A stretch of DNA of 64,000 nt from the NCBI RefSeq assembly GCF_003814915.1, contig NZ_RKQK01000002.1:435184-499183 (forward strand). The letters run 5' to 3'. Shown piece by piece: positions 28,259 through 36,852 of the stretch. The notes below the pieces were generated by a model, which was not told where the DNA came from, made no database searches, and worked only from the letters and a program-made list of their open reading frames with translations. The number at the start of each line of letters is the position of its first letter. The first letter of the stretch is position 1. Position numbers and translations under genes: made by a program. Source of the stretch: Pacificibacter maritimus (lineage in GTDB: Bacteria; Pseudomonadota; Alphaproteobacteria; Rhodobacterales; Rhodobacteraceae).

Positions 28259-29251
28259 TCATCCCAACATCAAAGCGCCAATCAAAACAAACCCCGCCAA
28301 AAATAAACTTTGCGCCACCAACAGACCAATCGCCGGCCCACCAACCTGCAAAATACGCGGGATCGACGTTTTCATTCCGACAGCCGCAATCGCCGTGAGC
28401 AGCGCCCAACGCGACACGACGGCGGCCAAGTCGCGCAAAACCTCGGGTAAAAGGTGAAATGAATTCAACGTCGCGATGATCAAAAAGGCCAACACAAATC
28501 CAGGCACCAATGGCGGTCGCGCTTCGCCAGGCTCAGCGTATTTGCGCAAGAATACAGACGAGATCAAAACAACAGGCGCAAGCATCGTCACACGGATCAG
28601 CTTGACCACTGTGGCCAAGTCGCCTGTCTCATCCGAAATCGAATAGCCCGCGCCGACCACTTGGGCAACGTCATGAATCGTGCCGCCCAGAAACACCCCT
28701 GATTGGCGCAGATCAAGCCCGATGCGATCCGATAAAATCGGGTAAAAGATCATGGCAACGGTCGACAAAACGGTGACGATGACAACAGTAAACACCAGAT
28801 CACGCTCGCGGGTTTTCCCTTTGGGTAAAATCGAAGCAATCGCCATCGCAGCAGAGGCCCCGCAAATCGCAACAGAACCAGCTGTTAAAAATGAAAACAA
28901 AGTGTCGCGCCCAAACAAACGCCCGATGAGCGTGCCTAACAGGATCGTTAAGATCACCCCAGCGACAATCAAACCTACCAAAACTGGACCTAGGTCTTGC
29001 AGCATCTCCACACTAATCCGCGCACCCAAAAGGGCGACACCAAAGCGCAATAGATCCTTTGCAGCGAATGAAACGCCAGGTTCTGTGCGCGTTTCTTCCG
29101 ATAAAAACTGCAACGAAATGCCCAACAAGATCGCCATCAGCATTGCAGGCGCGCCGTAATGTTCCGACAAAAATTGCGCCGTGACAGCCACAAGACCAGC
29201 GATAATTAAGCCGGGGAAAAGGCGTTCAGCGGTACGTTTCAAAGGCTTCAT
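28259..29251 (-). CDS. YeiH/UPF0324-type putative sulfate exporter
   Basis: The 330-residue protein has about ten membrane helices. Family stretches include LLRFGVALLGARIS, GSVAICGASAAMAIAS, FLGGTIHDVAQVVGAGY and AAVGMKTSI. YeiH-like proteins are annotated as sulfate/sulfite exporters with limited evidence. ATG 29251 has AGGA upstream and lies nine bases after a peroxidase-derived gene on the same strand. Confidence 0.9.
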   Translation of the reverse strand: MKPLKRTAERLFPGLIIAGLVAVTAQFLSEHYGAPAMLMAILLGISLQFLSEETRTEPGVSFAAKDLLRFGVALLGARISVEMLQDLGPVLVGLIVAGVILTILLGTLIGRLFGRDTLFSFLTAGSVAICGASAAMAIASILPKGKTRERDLVFTVVIVTVLSTVAMIFYPILSDRIGLDLRQSGVFLGGTIHDVAQVVGAGYSISDETGDLATVVKLIRVTMLAPVVLISSVFLRKYAEPGEARPPLVPGFVLAFLIIATLNSFHLLPEVLRDLAAVVSRWALLTAIAAVGMKTSIPRILQVGGPAIGLLVAQSLFLAGFVLIGALMLG

Positions 29252-29260
29252 ATTTTGTTC

Positions 29261-30025
29261 CTAGTCTAATGGCAGCCCGCTGGGGACTTCTGTCGGCACA
29301 CCAAATGGAGGCCGTGTTACAGAGGTGCCCGTCAACGCATTCAGAAAATGCACCAAAGCGGTAATATCGTCCTGTGTCAAAGCGATAGGGGTTGTATCGC
29401 GAACGCGCGCGTGTCGCTGGCGTTCAAAACGATCATCTTGTGCTGCGAAATCGACGGCAGCCAACCATTCAGCTTGGGGCAATTGCGCCATATCGCGCGT
29501 CCAGATTGGTGCGGCGTCAATATGATGTCGTACGATACCCTCAAGCGTCGGATATGCAGCATCGATACGGTCGTGCACGGCGCCTGCGATTTCATTTTCA
29601 CGCGGATTGCCCGCCATCTCGAATTGCGCGACCAGCGGAAAGATAGCTTGCACAGCGAGCAGTGAGTTGAACCCTTGCGGCAACCATTCTTCTGCGGGAC
29701 TGTCAAAACCATTTTCATAGCGCTCACTCGCCATCAATCGACCGTCGTGAAATAACGTGTGAATTTCGCGTGCCCCAAGATTCCAAAGTGCAGGTGCATT
29801 GCGTGGAATACGCTTGCGAATTCTGTCACTCCCCTCACCTGTCGTACGGCTTGGCCCTAAGCTCAGACCACCTTCACCGATCCCAAAGGCTGCTTGATCT
29901 TTGTCAAATGCGATAAGATCATCAAGGCGCAATCGGGTGGGGGCCATAAGTCCAACCGCGACGGCACCAATACCCCGTGCGACTCGTAAAACGTGATGGT
30001 TCACAAAACCAAGTGGTGCAAGCAC
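29261..30025 (-). pseudogene. Heme-less remnant of a di-heme cytochrome c peroxidase (MauG/CcpA) gene
   Basis: The 254-residue frame keeps RNAPALWNLGAREIHTLFHD and FPLVAQFEMAGNPRENE of the MauG/CCP family, then jumps to TLEGIVRHHIDAAPIW, a segment normally near the C-terminus, and ends LVHFLNALTG. The protein has no cysteine, so both CxxCH heme sites are gone. The N-terminus (GTG 30025, no signal peptide) replaces the first heme region. Two in-frame deletions explain this best. It is still open and lies just upstream of the yeiH-like gene, so it may persist as untranslated or translated debris. Confidence 0.72.
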
Positions 30026-30135
30026 CAGTAGTCGTTCTCCTACAGACTATTTCCTCCCTTGATGACCCGTTTTAGGTCTTATTCTTTTACAGTCCTCGCA
30101 AAGCTCGCTTTTTTCTTGTTTTCGTTGGGCTTTAT

Positions 30136-30630
30136 TTACGCGGCTTGAAACACACCAAATTGACCAGCAAAAAAGCCTAGAGGGGTGCCTTGATTAATCT
30201 CGGCGCGAGTCACCTGCCCCACCACGATCACATGATCGCCTCCTGGGTGGGTCGCAACATGACGACATTCAAGACGCGTCAAACAGTTGTTAATCAAGGG
30301 CACGCCCTGCGCATTGATCGTCATATCCAAGTTATCAAAGGCATGCATATTGCGGGCAAAGCCTTCGCAGATTTCAGCCTGATCCGCCGCAAGAATATGG
30401 ATCGCAAAATCAGGGGCAGCTTCGAAATATTTGAACCGCCGCGTGCCTTTAGCGGGCGACCACAAGACCAAAGCAGGGTCCAAAGACAAAGACGAAAAGC
30501 TATTTGCTGTGATGCCAACAGGCCCGTCTGAAGATGCCGTTGTTATCACAGTCACGCCCGTTGCAAAGCGCCCGAAAGCATCGCGCAACAGACGGGTATT
30601 ATCGGCATTGGGTTCAAAACACTCTGGCAT
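30136..30630 (-). CDS. Flavin reductase family protein (FMN-binding)
   Basis: This is a 164-residue protein of the HpaC/flavin reductase-like family: FGRFATGVTVITT, VGITANSFSSLSLDPALVLW and HVIVVGQV. Such proteins supply FMNH2 or FADH2 to two-component monooxygenases. ATG 30630 has AAAGGA upstream. It is 20 bases after an aldo/keto reductase gene and a truncated SsuD-like luciferase-family monooxygenase, its possible former partner. Confidence 0.88.
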   Translation of the reverse strand: MPECFEPNADNTRLLRDAFGRFATGVTVITTASSDGPVGITANSFSSLSLDPALVLWSPAKGTRRFKYFEAAPDFAIHILAADQAEICEGFARNMHAFDNLDMTINAQGVPLINNCLTRLECRHVATHPGGDHVIVVGQVTRAEINQGTPLGFFAGQFGVFQAA

Positions 30631-30649
30631 TCATAGCTTCCTTTGCCTT

Positions 30650-31540
30650 TTATGCGACTTCGCGACCTAAAGCCGCTGTATAAAGTCTGTACCACGTCTG
30701 GCGGTCCATTTTGACTTTGAAGGCTTCTGAGATTTTTGCAATACGTGCCAAATTATTCGTGCCCATTACGGGCAAAATTTTGGCAGGATGTGCCAATACC
30801 CAAGCCACGGCCACCGCCGAACGATCCACTCCATATTCATGCGCAACGATGTCCAATATGCCTCCGATTTCGTCGTTTTGGGTCATCAAAGCACCGCCTC
30901 CCAAGGGTGACCACGCCATGATGGGCTGAGCATTCTTTTGATGGAAAGCGATATCGCCGTTTACCAAACCTTCATGTGCCGCCAGCGACACTTCAAGCTG
31001 GTTGGTCACCAACTTGTTTGTCATACCAGATTGCAGCAAGTCCCAATCCCAAGGTTTGAAATTCGACACTCCGATATTGCCAACCTTGCCCGAGGCGACC
31101 AAGGCATCTAGCGCTGCACCTGTTTCGTGATGATCCATGAACGGATCAGGGCGATGGATCAGCAATAGATCGATATGGTCGATGGCCATGTTGCTTAAAG
31201 AGGCATCGACCGAGGCATTAAGATGCGCCGCTGATGTGTCATAATATTTGACAGGCGCGTCGCTGTAGTTGCCGCATGGTGCCACAATATCGCATTTGGT
31301 GATGATTTGCATTTGGTCACGCAAAGAAGATGCCCCGCGTAGGGCGGTCCCCAAAACAGCTTCCGCCGTGTATTCCCCGTAGATATCCGCCTGATCAAAG
31401 GATGTGATCCCTTGTTCAAGACAGGCGTTGATCTTGGCTGTGACATGCGCAGCGCTTGTATCCGTGTCGTCGGCAACACGCCACATTCCGTAAACAATGC
31501 GGCTTAGGTCTAGGGTGTCGGAAAAACGAATGCGTTCCAT
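30650..31540 (-). CDS. Aldo/keto reductase
   Basis: This 296-residue TIM-barrel oxidoreductase keeps the catalytic tetrad: Asp and Tyr in SFDQADIYGEY, Lys in IITKCDI, and His in LLLIHRPDPF. NADPH binding is seen in PVMGTNNLARI. It is closest in look to the YdhF-type group. The start ATG 31540 overlaps the stop of the upstream luciferase-like remnant (TAATG), so the genes were co-translated. Confidence 0.92.
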   Translation of the reverse strand: MERIRFSDTLDLSRIVYGMWRVADDTDTSAAHVTAKINACLEQGITSFDQADIYGEYTAEAVLGTALRGASSLRDQMQIITKCDIVAPCGNYSDAPVKYYDTSAAHLNASVDASLSNMAIDHIDLLLIHRPDPFMDHHETGAALDALVASGKVGNIGVSNFKPWDWDLLQSGMTNKLVTNQLEVSLAAHEGLVNGDIAFHQKNAQPIMAWSPLGGGALMTQNDEIGGILDIVAHEYGVDRSAVAVAWVLAHPAKILPVMGTNNLARIAKISEAFKVKMDRQTWYRLYTAALGREVA

Positions 31541-31765
31541 TAACGGCGGACTCCTGCGGCCAAGGGGGTGTTTGGGGTGCTGTTCGGCACGCGACCATAG
31601 GCCTGCGGCATTGAACAGGTTTTTAGATGCGGTAAAACAAGACGACCGAAATATTTGGCCTCATCGATGTGAGGATTACCTGAAAATATAAAGGCGCGCA
31701 TTCCCATTTTTTGATAGGCTTCGATTTTTGACAAAACCTGATCAGCGGATCCGACCAAAGCTGAT
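31540..31765 (-). pseudogene. C-terminal fragment of an LLM-class (SsuD-like) flavin monooxygenase
   Basis: From about 31765 the minus frame reads ALVGSADQVLSKIEAYQKMG, then FIFSGNPHIDEAKYFGRLVLPHL, which is the C-terminal end of alkanesulfonate monooxygenase-type enzymes. The rest of the enzyme (about 300 residues) is missing. Upstream, the same frame is only antisense to a GntR fragment. The junction lies near 31760. The stop is coupled to the aldo/keto reductase start. Confidence 0.75.
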
Positions 31766-32068
31766 GTTATATCCGTTGAGGCCATGCAGAAGCCTGCCGA
31801 CCTGCCACGGTTTGGCACATCGACAGACGCCACCCGAATCCGCCGCCTGCGGTATCTTAACGACACCATAATTGGGATCGAAGAAATCTGGTTGGACGCT
31901 CACGCGGGCCAAGTGCCAGACGGAGCACTGTCAGATTAGCTATATCAGTTCTACCAAGAGCAGCTTGGATTTTGGATCACTCGGGCAGAAGACCGTGTGG
32001 GCATCGGTGCCGTGCCAGACTGGGCGCCGCATGATTTCTCCAAACTGTCAGGAACACCTGCGCAACAT
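31764..32068 (+). pseudogene. GntR-family regulator UTRA-domain fragment with an in-frame stop
   Basis: The plus frame reads DVISVEAMQKPADLPRFGTS, TRIRRLRYLNDTIIGIEEIW and GALSD, then TAG (31937-31939), then LYQFYQEQLGFWITRAEDRV and GIGAVPDWAPHDFSKL. This is the effector domain of a GntR/UTRA regulator. The DNA-binding half is absent, the TAG interrupts it, and the 3' end is cut near 32050. It cannot make a working regulator. Confidence 0.72.
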
Positions 32069-32315
32069 CGCCTTACTGCCTGACACGCAAGTCACAGCAA
32101 TTTTTGAACCTGACCCTGAGATGGCAAAGGTTGCGGCCGAATTTGCGCCCAAAGCACAGCTGTGCGACGGTATAGATGCGCTTTTGGCGTTCGAAGATTT
32201 GAACTGCCTTGTCATTGTTAGCCCGATTTTTTGTCACATGGATCAGCTGGAACAGATTGCCAAAACACGCGCCCTGACAGGTCAAGCTGTGACATTTGAG
32301 GCAGTCACTTCATAA
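32050..32315 (+). pseudogene. Gfo/Idh/MocA oxidoreductase N-terminal fragment
   Basis: The frame reads HLRNIALLPDTQVTAIFEPD, AEFAPKAQLCDGIDALLAF and LVIVSPIFCHMDQLEQIAKT, typical of the Rossmann half of Gfo/Idh/MocA enzymes. The glycine-rich N-terminal loop and everything after RAL are lost; the tail TGQAVTFEAVTS is unrelated. It abuts the GntR fragment. Confidence 0.7.
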
Positions 32316-32384
32316 AATACGCCAAAACAAACCGCCTGTTCAAATCAACGCATGTGCTTTTGCCAAAGCACATATGGGTAGGGT

Positions 32385-32666
32385 TTATGCCGTCGCGGCA
32401 TCCAACTTGGCAGCGCAGATAAAATCATCTGGCGACAAGCGGCCTAATTCATGCGAGGTAAAGGTCACGGTGCAATAGCCCCAGCCAAAGGCTACATCGG
32501 CGTGATGGCCTTGTTGGTCACTTATGAAAGCGGCCAGATTTGCGGTATAGACCGCTTTTGCATAGGCTTTGAACGTGAAGGTCCGCGTTAATTTTTGCGC
32601 TTGTGCATCAAGTATCCAATCTGGGTTAAGGTCATTTTTCAACGCTGCAATATCTGTGTCGGTCAT
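32385..32666 (-). CDS. phhB: Pterin-4a-carbinolamine dehydratase
   Basis: This 93-residue protein recycles the pterin cofactor of phenylalanine hydroxylase. The active-site stretch QGHHADVAFGWGYCTVTF carries the two His residues, and TSHELGRLSPDD matches the family end. ATG 32666 has AGGA upstream and lies 9 bases after phhA, so the two form an operon. Confidence 0.94.
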   Translation of the reverse strand: MTDTDIAALKNDLNPDWILDAQAQKLTRTFTFKAYAKAVYTANLAAFISDQQGHHADVAFGWGYCTVTFTSHELGRLSPDDFICAAKLDAATA

Positions 32667-32675
32667 CTGTGTTCC

Positions 32676-33467
32676 TCATGTCTGCTTGGCAGGATAGGTC
32701 GGGGCGTGCAGCCCAAGGTCTCGAGCTTTGCGAATATCACCCAGCAGATCACGGTTTTGGATTTCTGTCAGCTGCGCAACATCTTCCAACACAAAGTAAA
32801 TCGGTTGGTTGATATCAATCCTGTAGGGCGTACGCAGAATGTCCATCACATCAAAAGGCTTTCGCTCGACACTTGGGGCGTGAATCGCATGTTCCAGTTC
32901 CTCAGGTGAGGACGCCAAACCAGACCCAAGCGCCTTGATCGCGCCGTCTTCGCGGATCAAACCAAATTCGACCGTAAACCAGTAAAGCCGTATCAGCCAC
33001 GCATAGTCGGATTTATCACAGTTGAGACCCGTTTCACCAATCACTTGCGAGAAACGGGCAAAGCGAGCGTCCGCCAAAAGCGGAGTGTGCCCATAGATTT
33101 CATGAAAGATGTCGGGTTCTTCGATATAGTCAAAATCTTCGCGGCTACGGATAAACGACGCTGCGGGAAAGGTTTGTTCCGACAGCATTCGAAAGAACTG
33201 TTTGAATCCGATCAGCGCGGGAACTGGGGCGACTTTCCACCCCGTGAGCCCCTGCAATTTTTGCGACACCTCAACGCATTGAGGTACACGGTCTTTGGGC
33301 AGATCAAGCTGCTTTTGGCCCTCTAGAAAAACCGCTGCTGCCAGTCGTTCTACGCTGGGTTGTTGTCGCGCCACTAAGTCGCGCCACACTGCATCTTCTT
33401 GTGGGTCGTAGTCGATAAAGCCGTTTTCGTCTGGCTCTTTCGCCCTGTATTTCGTGTTTTTTGGCAT
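32676..33467 (-). CDS. phhA: Phenylalanine-4-hydroxylase
   Basis: The 263 residues match the bacterial monomeric enzyme. The iron-binding HEIYGHTPLL (two His) and the third ligand Glu in YWFTVEFGLI are present, as are PDIFHE and the pterin-contact region QTFPAASFIRSREDFDYIEE. It converts phenylalanine to tyrosine. ATG 33467 has GAGGGAGG upstream. An Lrp-type gene is divergent and probably controls it. Confidence 0.96.
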   Translation of the reverse strand: MPKNTKYRAKEPDENGFIDYDPQEDAVWRDLVARQQPSVERLAAAVFLEGQKQLDLPKDRVPQCVEVSQKLQGLTGWKVAPVPALIGFKQFFRMLSEQTFPAASFIRSREDFDYIEEPDIFHEIYGHTPLLADARFARFSQVIGETGLNCDKSDYAWLIRLYWFTVEFGLIREDGAIKALGSGLASSPEELEHAIHAPSVERKPFDVMDILRTPYRIDINQPIYFVLEDVAQLTEIQNRDLLGDIRKARDLGLHAPTYPAKQT

Positions 33468-33588
33468 CCAGCACCCTCCCTCTTCTTAAAGTAAGGTTAG
33501 ACTACGCCAAGGATATTTTTGTTCCCTTTTCGATGAGTATGAGCTTAAATCAGGCAAATTTTACCTCAAAACTGAGCAATTGAGAAAT

Positions 33589-34050
33589 ATGATTGATGAG
33601 TTCGAAAAGCGCATCCTAAAGATGCTTCAGCAAAATGGCCGCGCAAGCACGCAAGAGCTGTCAAACGCAGTGGGATTGTCATCATCACCATGTTGGCGGC
33701 GGGTGAAACGACTGGAAGACGATGGGTTCATCACGCGCTATGCAGCCATTTTGGACGGCAAAAAATTGGGATTACACGCCTTTGCACATGTCCAAATCTC
33801 ACTGATTGATCATAGTGAGGCATCGCTAAACACCTTTCACAACTTCGTAGAAAACAGCGAACAAGTGCTGGAATGTGCCTCGATCACAGGTGATTTTGAT
33901 TTCATGTTGAAAATCGCGGCCGCCAATCCTGAGGCGCTTGAACATTTCATCATGCAAAAGATCTTGCGGCTGGGCGTGGTGCGAACGATGACAACCAACT
34001 TTATCCTAAGACAAATCAAAGTCGCAGGCGCACTGCCGATTGAAATTTAG
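33589..34050 (+). CDS. Lrp/AsnC-family transcriptional regulator
   Basis: This is a 153-residue regulator. The helix-turn-helix is RASTQELSNAVGLSSSPCWRRVKRL in two parts, and the RAM effector domain follows (FAHVQISLI, CASITGDFDFMLKI). ATG 33589 follows GAGA; the frame also allows TTG 33580. It is divergent from phhA-phhB and probably senses an aromatic amino acid. A bidirectional terminator follows at 34162. Confidence 0.88.
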   Translation: MIDEFEKRILKMLQQNGRASTQELSNAVGLSSSPCWRRVKRLEDDGFITRYAAILDGKKLGLHAFAHVQISLIDHSEASLNTFHNFVENSEQVLECASITGDFDFMLKIAAANPEALEHFIMQKILRLGVVRTMTTNFILRQIKVAGALPIEI

Positions 34051-34161
34051 CCCGCGCAGGCCTGCAATTTCGCGCTGCGCTGGCACAAACGTTCAACTGG
34101 CTGGGTCATTGAAATTTTTTTGGTAAATATCGCCACAGATCAGTGATACAGAAATGGAAAA

Positions 34162-34185
34162 GCGGCCCGCATTCAGGACCGCCTT
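34162..34185. terminator. Bidirectional terminator, formerly shared by lrp and the NDUFS4-like gene
   Basis: GCGGCCC (34162-34168) pairs with GGACCGC (34176-34182) with one mismatch, with TTT on the plus side and TTTT on the minus side. It ends the lrp-type gene. Removing the transposon would place it 26 bases past the target repeat, just after the NDUFS4-like stop codon. Confidence 0.7.
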
Positions 34186-34211
34186 TAACTCATGTCATGG
34201 AAATTGTCTCG

Positions 34212-34216
34212 CGACG
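34212..34216. repeat. Target-site duplication CGACG, left copy
   Basis: CGACG directly precedes the transposon's left end TGTAAATC. The identical CGACG directly follows the right end at 51419-51423. Confidence 0.9.
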
Positions 34217-34247
34217 TGTAAATCCGGCCAAAGTTGTCTCGAAGCCG
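34217..34247 (+). repeat. Left terminal inverted repeat of the Tn7-like element
   Basis: Starts TGTAAATC and contains AAAGTTGTCTCG at positions 14-25. Inverted partner at 51388-51418. Confidence 0.9.
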
Positions 34248-34262
34248 CAAGATTTAACGTGC

Positions 34263-34298
34263 AATTACAATGGCTTATTTTGAGTGAAATTACAATGG
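34263..34298 (+). repeat. Direct repeat AATTACAATGG (two copies) inside the left end
   Basis: AATTACAATGG occurs at 34263-34273 and 34288-34298, with starts 25 bp apart, inside the non-coding left end. Spaced short repeats of this kind are often TnsB binding sites in Tn7-like ends, though the motif differs from the terminal repeat and I do not see it at the right end. Confidence 0.5.
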
Positions 34299-34403
34299 GG
34301 CCAAGGATCCCACGATAATCGGGGCAAGATCACGCGAAACCCTCTAAAAGACGCAAAAAAAGCCCGCCGAAGCGGGCTGTCGATTTGGCGATTTATGATG
34401 GTT

Positions 34404-35876
34404 TTAAGCTGACTTCTTGAGCTTCGAAAGCGAACTGACGTCTACGTAAGCAGCACCAATGCCGACCTTGTCAGGATGACGGTATCCAGGGATCCTGCCA
34501 GCCTGGATATCGACGAAGACATCTTCGAACAGCCCGGCACCACGCTGACAAGCATAGGTGACAGGGTGGAAATCGCCTTCAATGTCATCCGTAAGAAGCG
34601 GCAATTCCTGCAAACCCTGCAAAAAATCATCAAGATTCCGCCGCGAAAAGACGACGTTTCGAACTGAACCACGGCCCGTCCGCGGAACCAGCGGCTTCAC
34701 AATTTCCATCCGATACAGCGCCTCGAATTGACCTTTGGTTGCACCGAGATAATCAGGAACGTCCTGCAACCGAACTGCAGACTTGAATGCCTCGATCATT
34801 GGCACGGTTTTCTTTGCCTCAAAGACCGCGTTGCCGCAGTCAACTTCCGTCGCATCCTCCGGCACTTGACCAAGTTTTTTCAAAACCCGTGATAACCGCA
34901 CCCGCGGTATATCGACCTCAGCGGATAAGCTTTGCAGGGTATGATATTTTCGCTCTGTGATCTCAACACCAAGAACCTTAGTGCCTGGCTCGACAGCAGA
35001 ATTCTTAACAATGTGGTCCCGCAAAAGGTCGCGGATCGGCCCAGGGTCAATCGTGTTGCTGCGGCGATGCAGCCAATCATAGAGCTTGCCATAATGGGCC
35101 AGTGGCCCAGCTTGCACGGCTAGGGCTGGCGATGTCGTCCGGATCGTATCCAGTGCCTCAATGACCGCCTCTTGCCCCTCTCTGTATATGGAGAAACCGA
35201 TATCGGTGGCCTCTTCAGTCTGCTCCGGGGATAGCTTCATGACAGCAACACGGTGGCCATGCTCCAATATTGCGCCCAGCATTTCAGATGCAGCAAGAAC
35301 CTGTTCTAGGGTCTGGTCATCAAGCCAGGGATTACCGGTGGGAGATTGACCATGGAGGCGTGTCCTTAGCCACGACAGATAGTCTGGCGTCTCTCTGGAA
35401 GTAGTCTGAGTTTCTTCGAGAATTTTAGTGCCGATGGCCAGACGTAAGTTAGTCTCGTTCTTGCAAGGGGTATCAATGAGCCACGACGAATGATGATCAC
35501 ATCGGACCACATGACGGAAACCCCAAATGAGACGGAACCTACGATGGTTCATGTGACCGTCTTCAGCGAGACAAGACGGACAATAGCGAGCAGCACGCGG
35601 GCTCAAGAAGGTTTTGGAGATGTCTTCGCCGCGAAACGACGCTGCTCGCTGAGATACGCGGATGGCCCCTTTCTCAGCATCTTCCGACGGCAATCCGACC
35701 GCTGCTGCGAAAGCCGAGACTGCCTCTTTGCGGCCAGATGTAAAATGCTCGACGTTTATACCGATGTCCCTGATGAGCCGCTCCATCCCGCGACCGGTAT
35801 GCAACATAGACAGCCGGTCCGCATGTCCGAGCAAAGTTTCTTCTGGGTCATAGGTAAGGCTTGGCCACAAGGTCAT
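34404..35876 (-). CDS. tniQ: TniQ/TnsD-family target-selection protein
   Basis: The 490-residue protein is close to TnsD in length. The N-terminal TniQ domain starts TLWPSLTYDPEETLLGHADR and holds a zinc site: Cys99, Cys102, Cys126 and His129 (YCPSC, RCDHH). The C-terminal half has helix-rich regions (VDIPRVRLSRVLKKLG, LQDVPDYLGATKGQFEALY) that look like DNA-binding helices. In Tn7, TnsD binds a fixed chromosomal site and recruits TnsC. Its ATG overlaps the tniB stop (ATGA). It is the last gene, nearest the left end. Confidence 0.9.
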   Translation of the reverse strand: MTLWPSLTYDPEETLLGHADRLSMLHTGRGMERLIRDIGINVEHFTSGRKEAVSAFAAAVGLPSEDAEKGAIRVSQRAASFRGEDISKTFLSPRAARYCPSCLAEDGHMNHRRFRLIWGFRHVVRCDHHSSWLIDTPCKNETNLRLAIGTKILEETQTTSRETPDYLSWLRTRLHGQSPTGNPWLDDQTLEQVLAASEMLGAILEHGHRVAVMKLSPEQTEEATDIGFSIYREGQEAVIEALDTIRTTSPALAVQAGPLAHYGKLYDWLHRRSNTIDPGPIRDLLRDHIVKNSAVEPGTKVLGVEITERKYHTLQSLSAEVDIPRVRLSRVLKKLGQVPEDATEVDCGNAVFEAKKTVPMIEAFKSAVRLQDVPDYLGATKGQFEALYRMEIVKPLVPRTGRGSVRNVVFSRRNLDDFLQGLQELPLLTDDIEGDFHPVTYACQRGAGLFEDVFVDIQAGRIPGYRHPDKVGIGAAYVDVSSLSKLKKSA

Positions 35877-36850
35877 GACTGCCCCCAGCCAATTGCAACC
35901 AATTCAGCCTTCACAACACTCCAATCCGCCCTGTTGAAAGGTGTCATGTCCAAGCCTGAGTTCGATTTACGGTAGACCCGCTCGGCAGCTTCGAGGGTGA
36001 CCGTTTCTTGCTTCCTCACAATTACAGAGCGCAAGATGTCCTTGCCCAAAGCTACACTTTTGCCGATCTGCCCATGTTCTGCGAAAAGAATACGATGAGG
36101 CAACGCATCCCCTTCGGCGATATTAATCCCCAAAATCTGGGCGCACTTCATGAAGTTTTTGTCAAAGGTATTTGCGCCACGGGAACCTGGACGGATCCTG
36201 CCTAAAGAAAACTCGTTAAAGCGGCGCATCGTCTCACCAGTGACCTCGCTTTGGATCGCTGACTTCAAGTTCGGAACGCCAGCAATGATTAGGGCGACGC
36301 GATCCTGAGACTGCATGATGTGTTTCAAGGCCTGAATGGCAGCAGGGATGTCCCGTCCGGCACCAGGACGAAAAATGTGATGGCACTCGTCGATGATCAA
36401 GGTTTTGATCCCAACGAGGCCAAAACGATGCCTCGCTATTTCCCAGGCGTCTGCGGCCCGCAATTTTTTATCGACCTTTTCATAGCCCGTTGCTGCCAGA
36501 ATGATCTCCGCAAGCTTCTTGATCGTCGCCTCTGGAGGGACCGTGATGAAAAGAGTGTTGCCGCCCTGATTAATCTTGAATTGCGTCAGAACAGGATCGA
36601 CGCGGAGAGCCCTTTTCAACAATGCCGTCTTTCCGTTTCCAGATTGGCCAAGGACCATCAAGCCTTTGGTTTCACCAGTCAGCGGATCAAAGCGCGGCTC
36701 AGTTGTCCTCTGACCATCGTCATCCATTTGAAAGATGTCGATCAGATGGTCTTCAAGATCGCGTTCCGTTCCGAATTTCCAATACCTTTCGTCGAGCCAA
36801 GTAAGCTTTTCGGTTAGAGAGCCGGGGGTAGTATTAGTCATCTCGTTCAT
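35873..36850 (-). CDS. tniB: TnsC/TniB-type AAA+ ATPase of the transposon
   Basis: This is a 325-residue ATPase. Walker A is GQSGNGKT (residues 68-75) and Walker B is LIIDE (151-155) followed by CHH. It should form filaments on target DNA and link TniQ to the transposase. ATG 36850 lies two bases after the tnsB stop, and its own stop overlaps the tniQ start. Confidence 0.93.
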   Translation of the reverse strand: MNEMTNTTPGSLTEKLTWLDERYWKFGTERDLEDHLIDIFQMDDDGQRTTEPRFDPLTGETKGLMVLGQSGNGKTALLKRALRVDPVLTQFKINQGGNTLFITVPPEATIKKLAEIILAATGYEKVDKKLRAADAWEIARHRFGLVGIKTLIIDECHHIFRPGAGRDIPAAIQALKHIMQSQDRVALIIAGVPNLKSAIQSEVTGETMRRFNEFSLGRIRPGSRGANTFDKNFMKCAQILGINIAEGDALPHRILFAEHGQIGKSVALGKDILRSVIVRKQETVTLEAAERVYRKSNSGLDMTPFNRADWSVVKAELVAIGWGQS

Positions 36851-36852
36851 TC

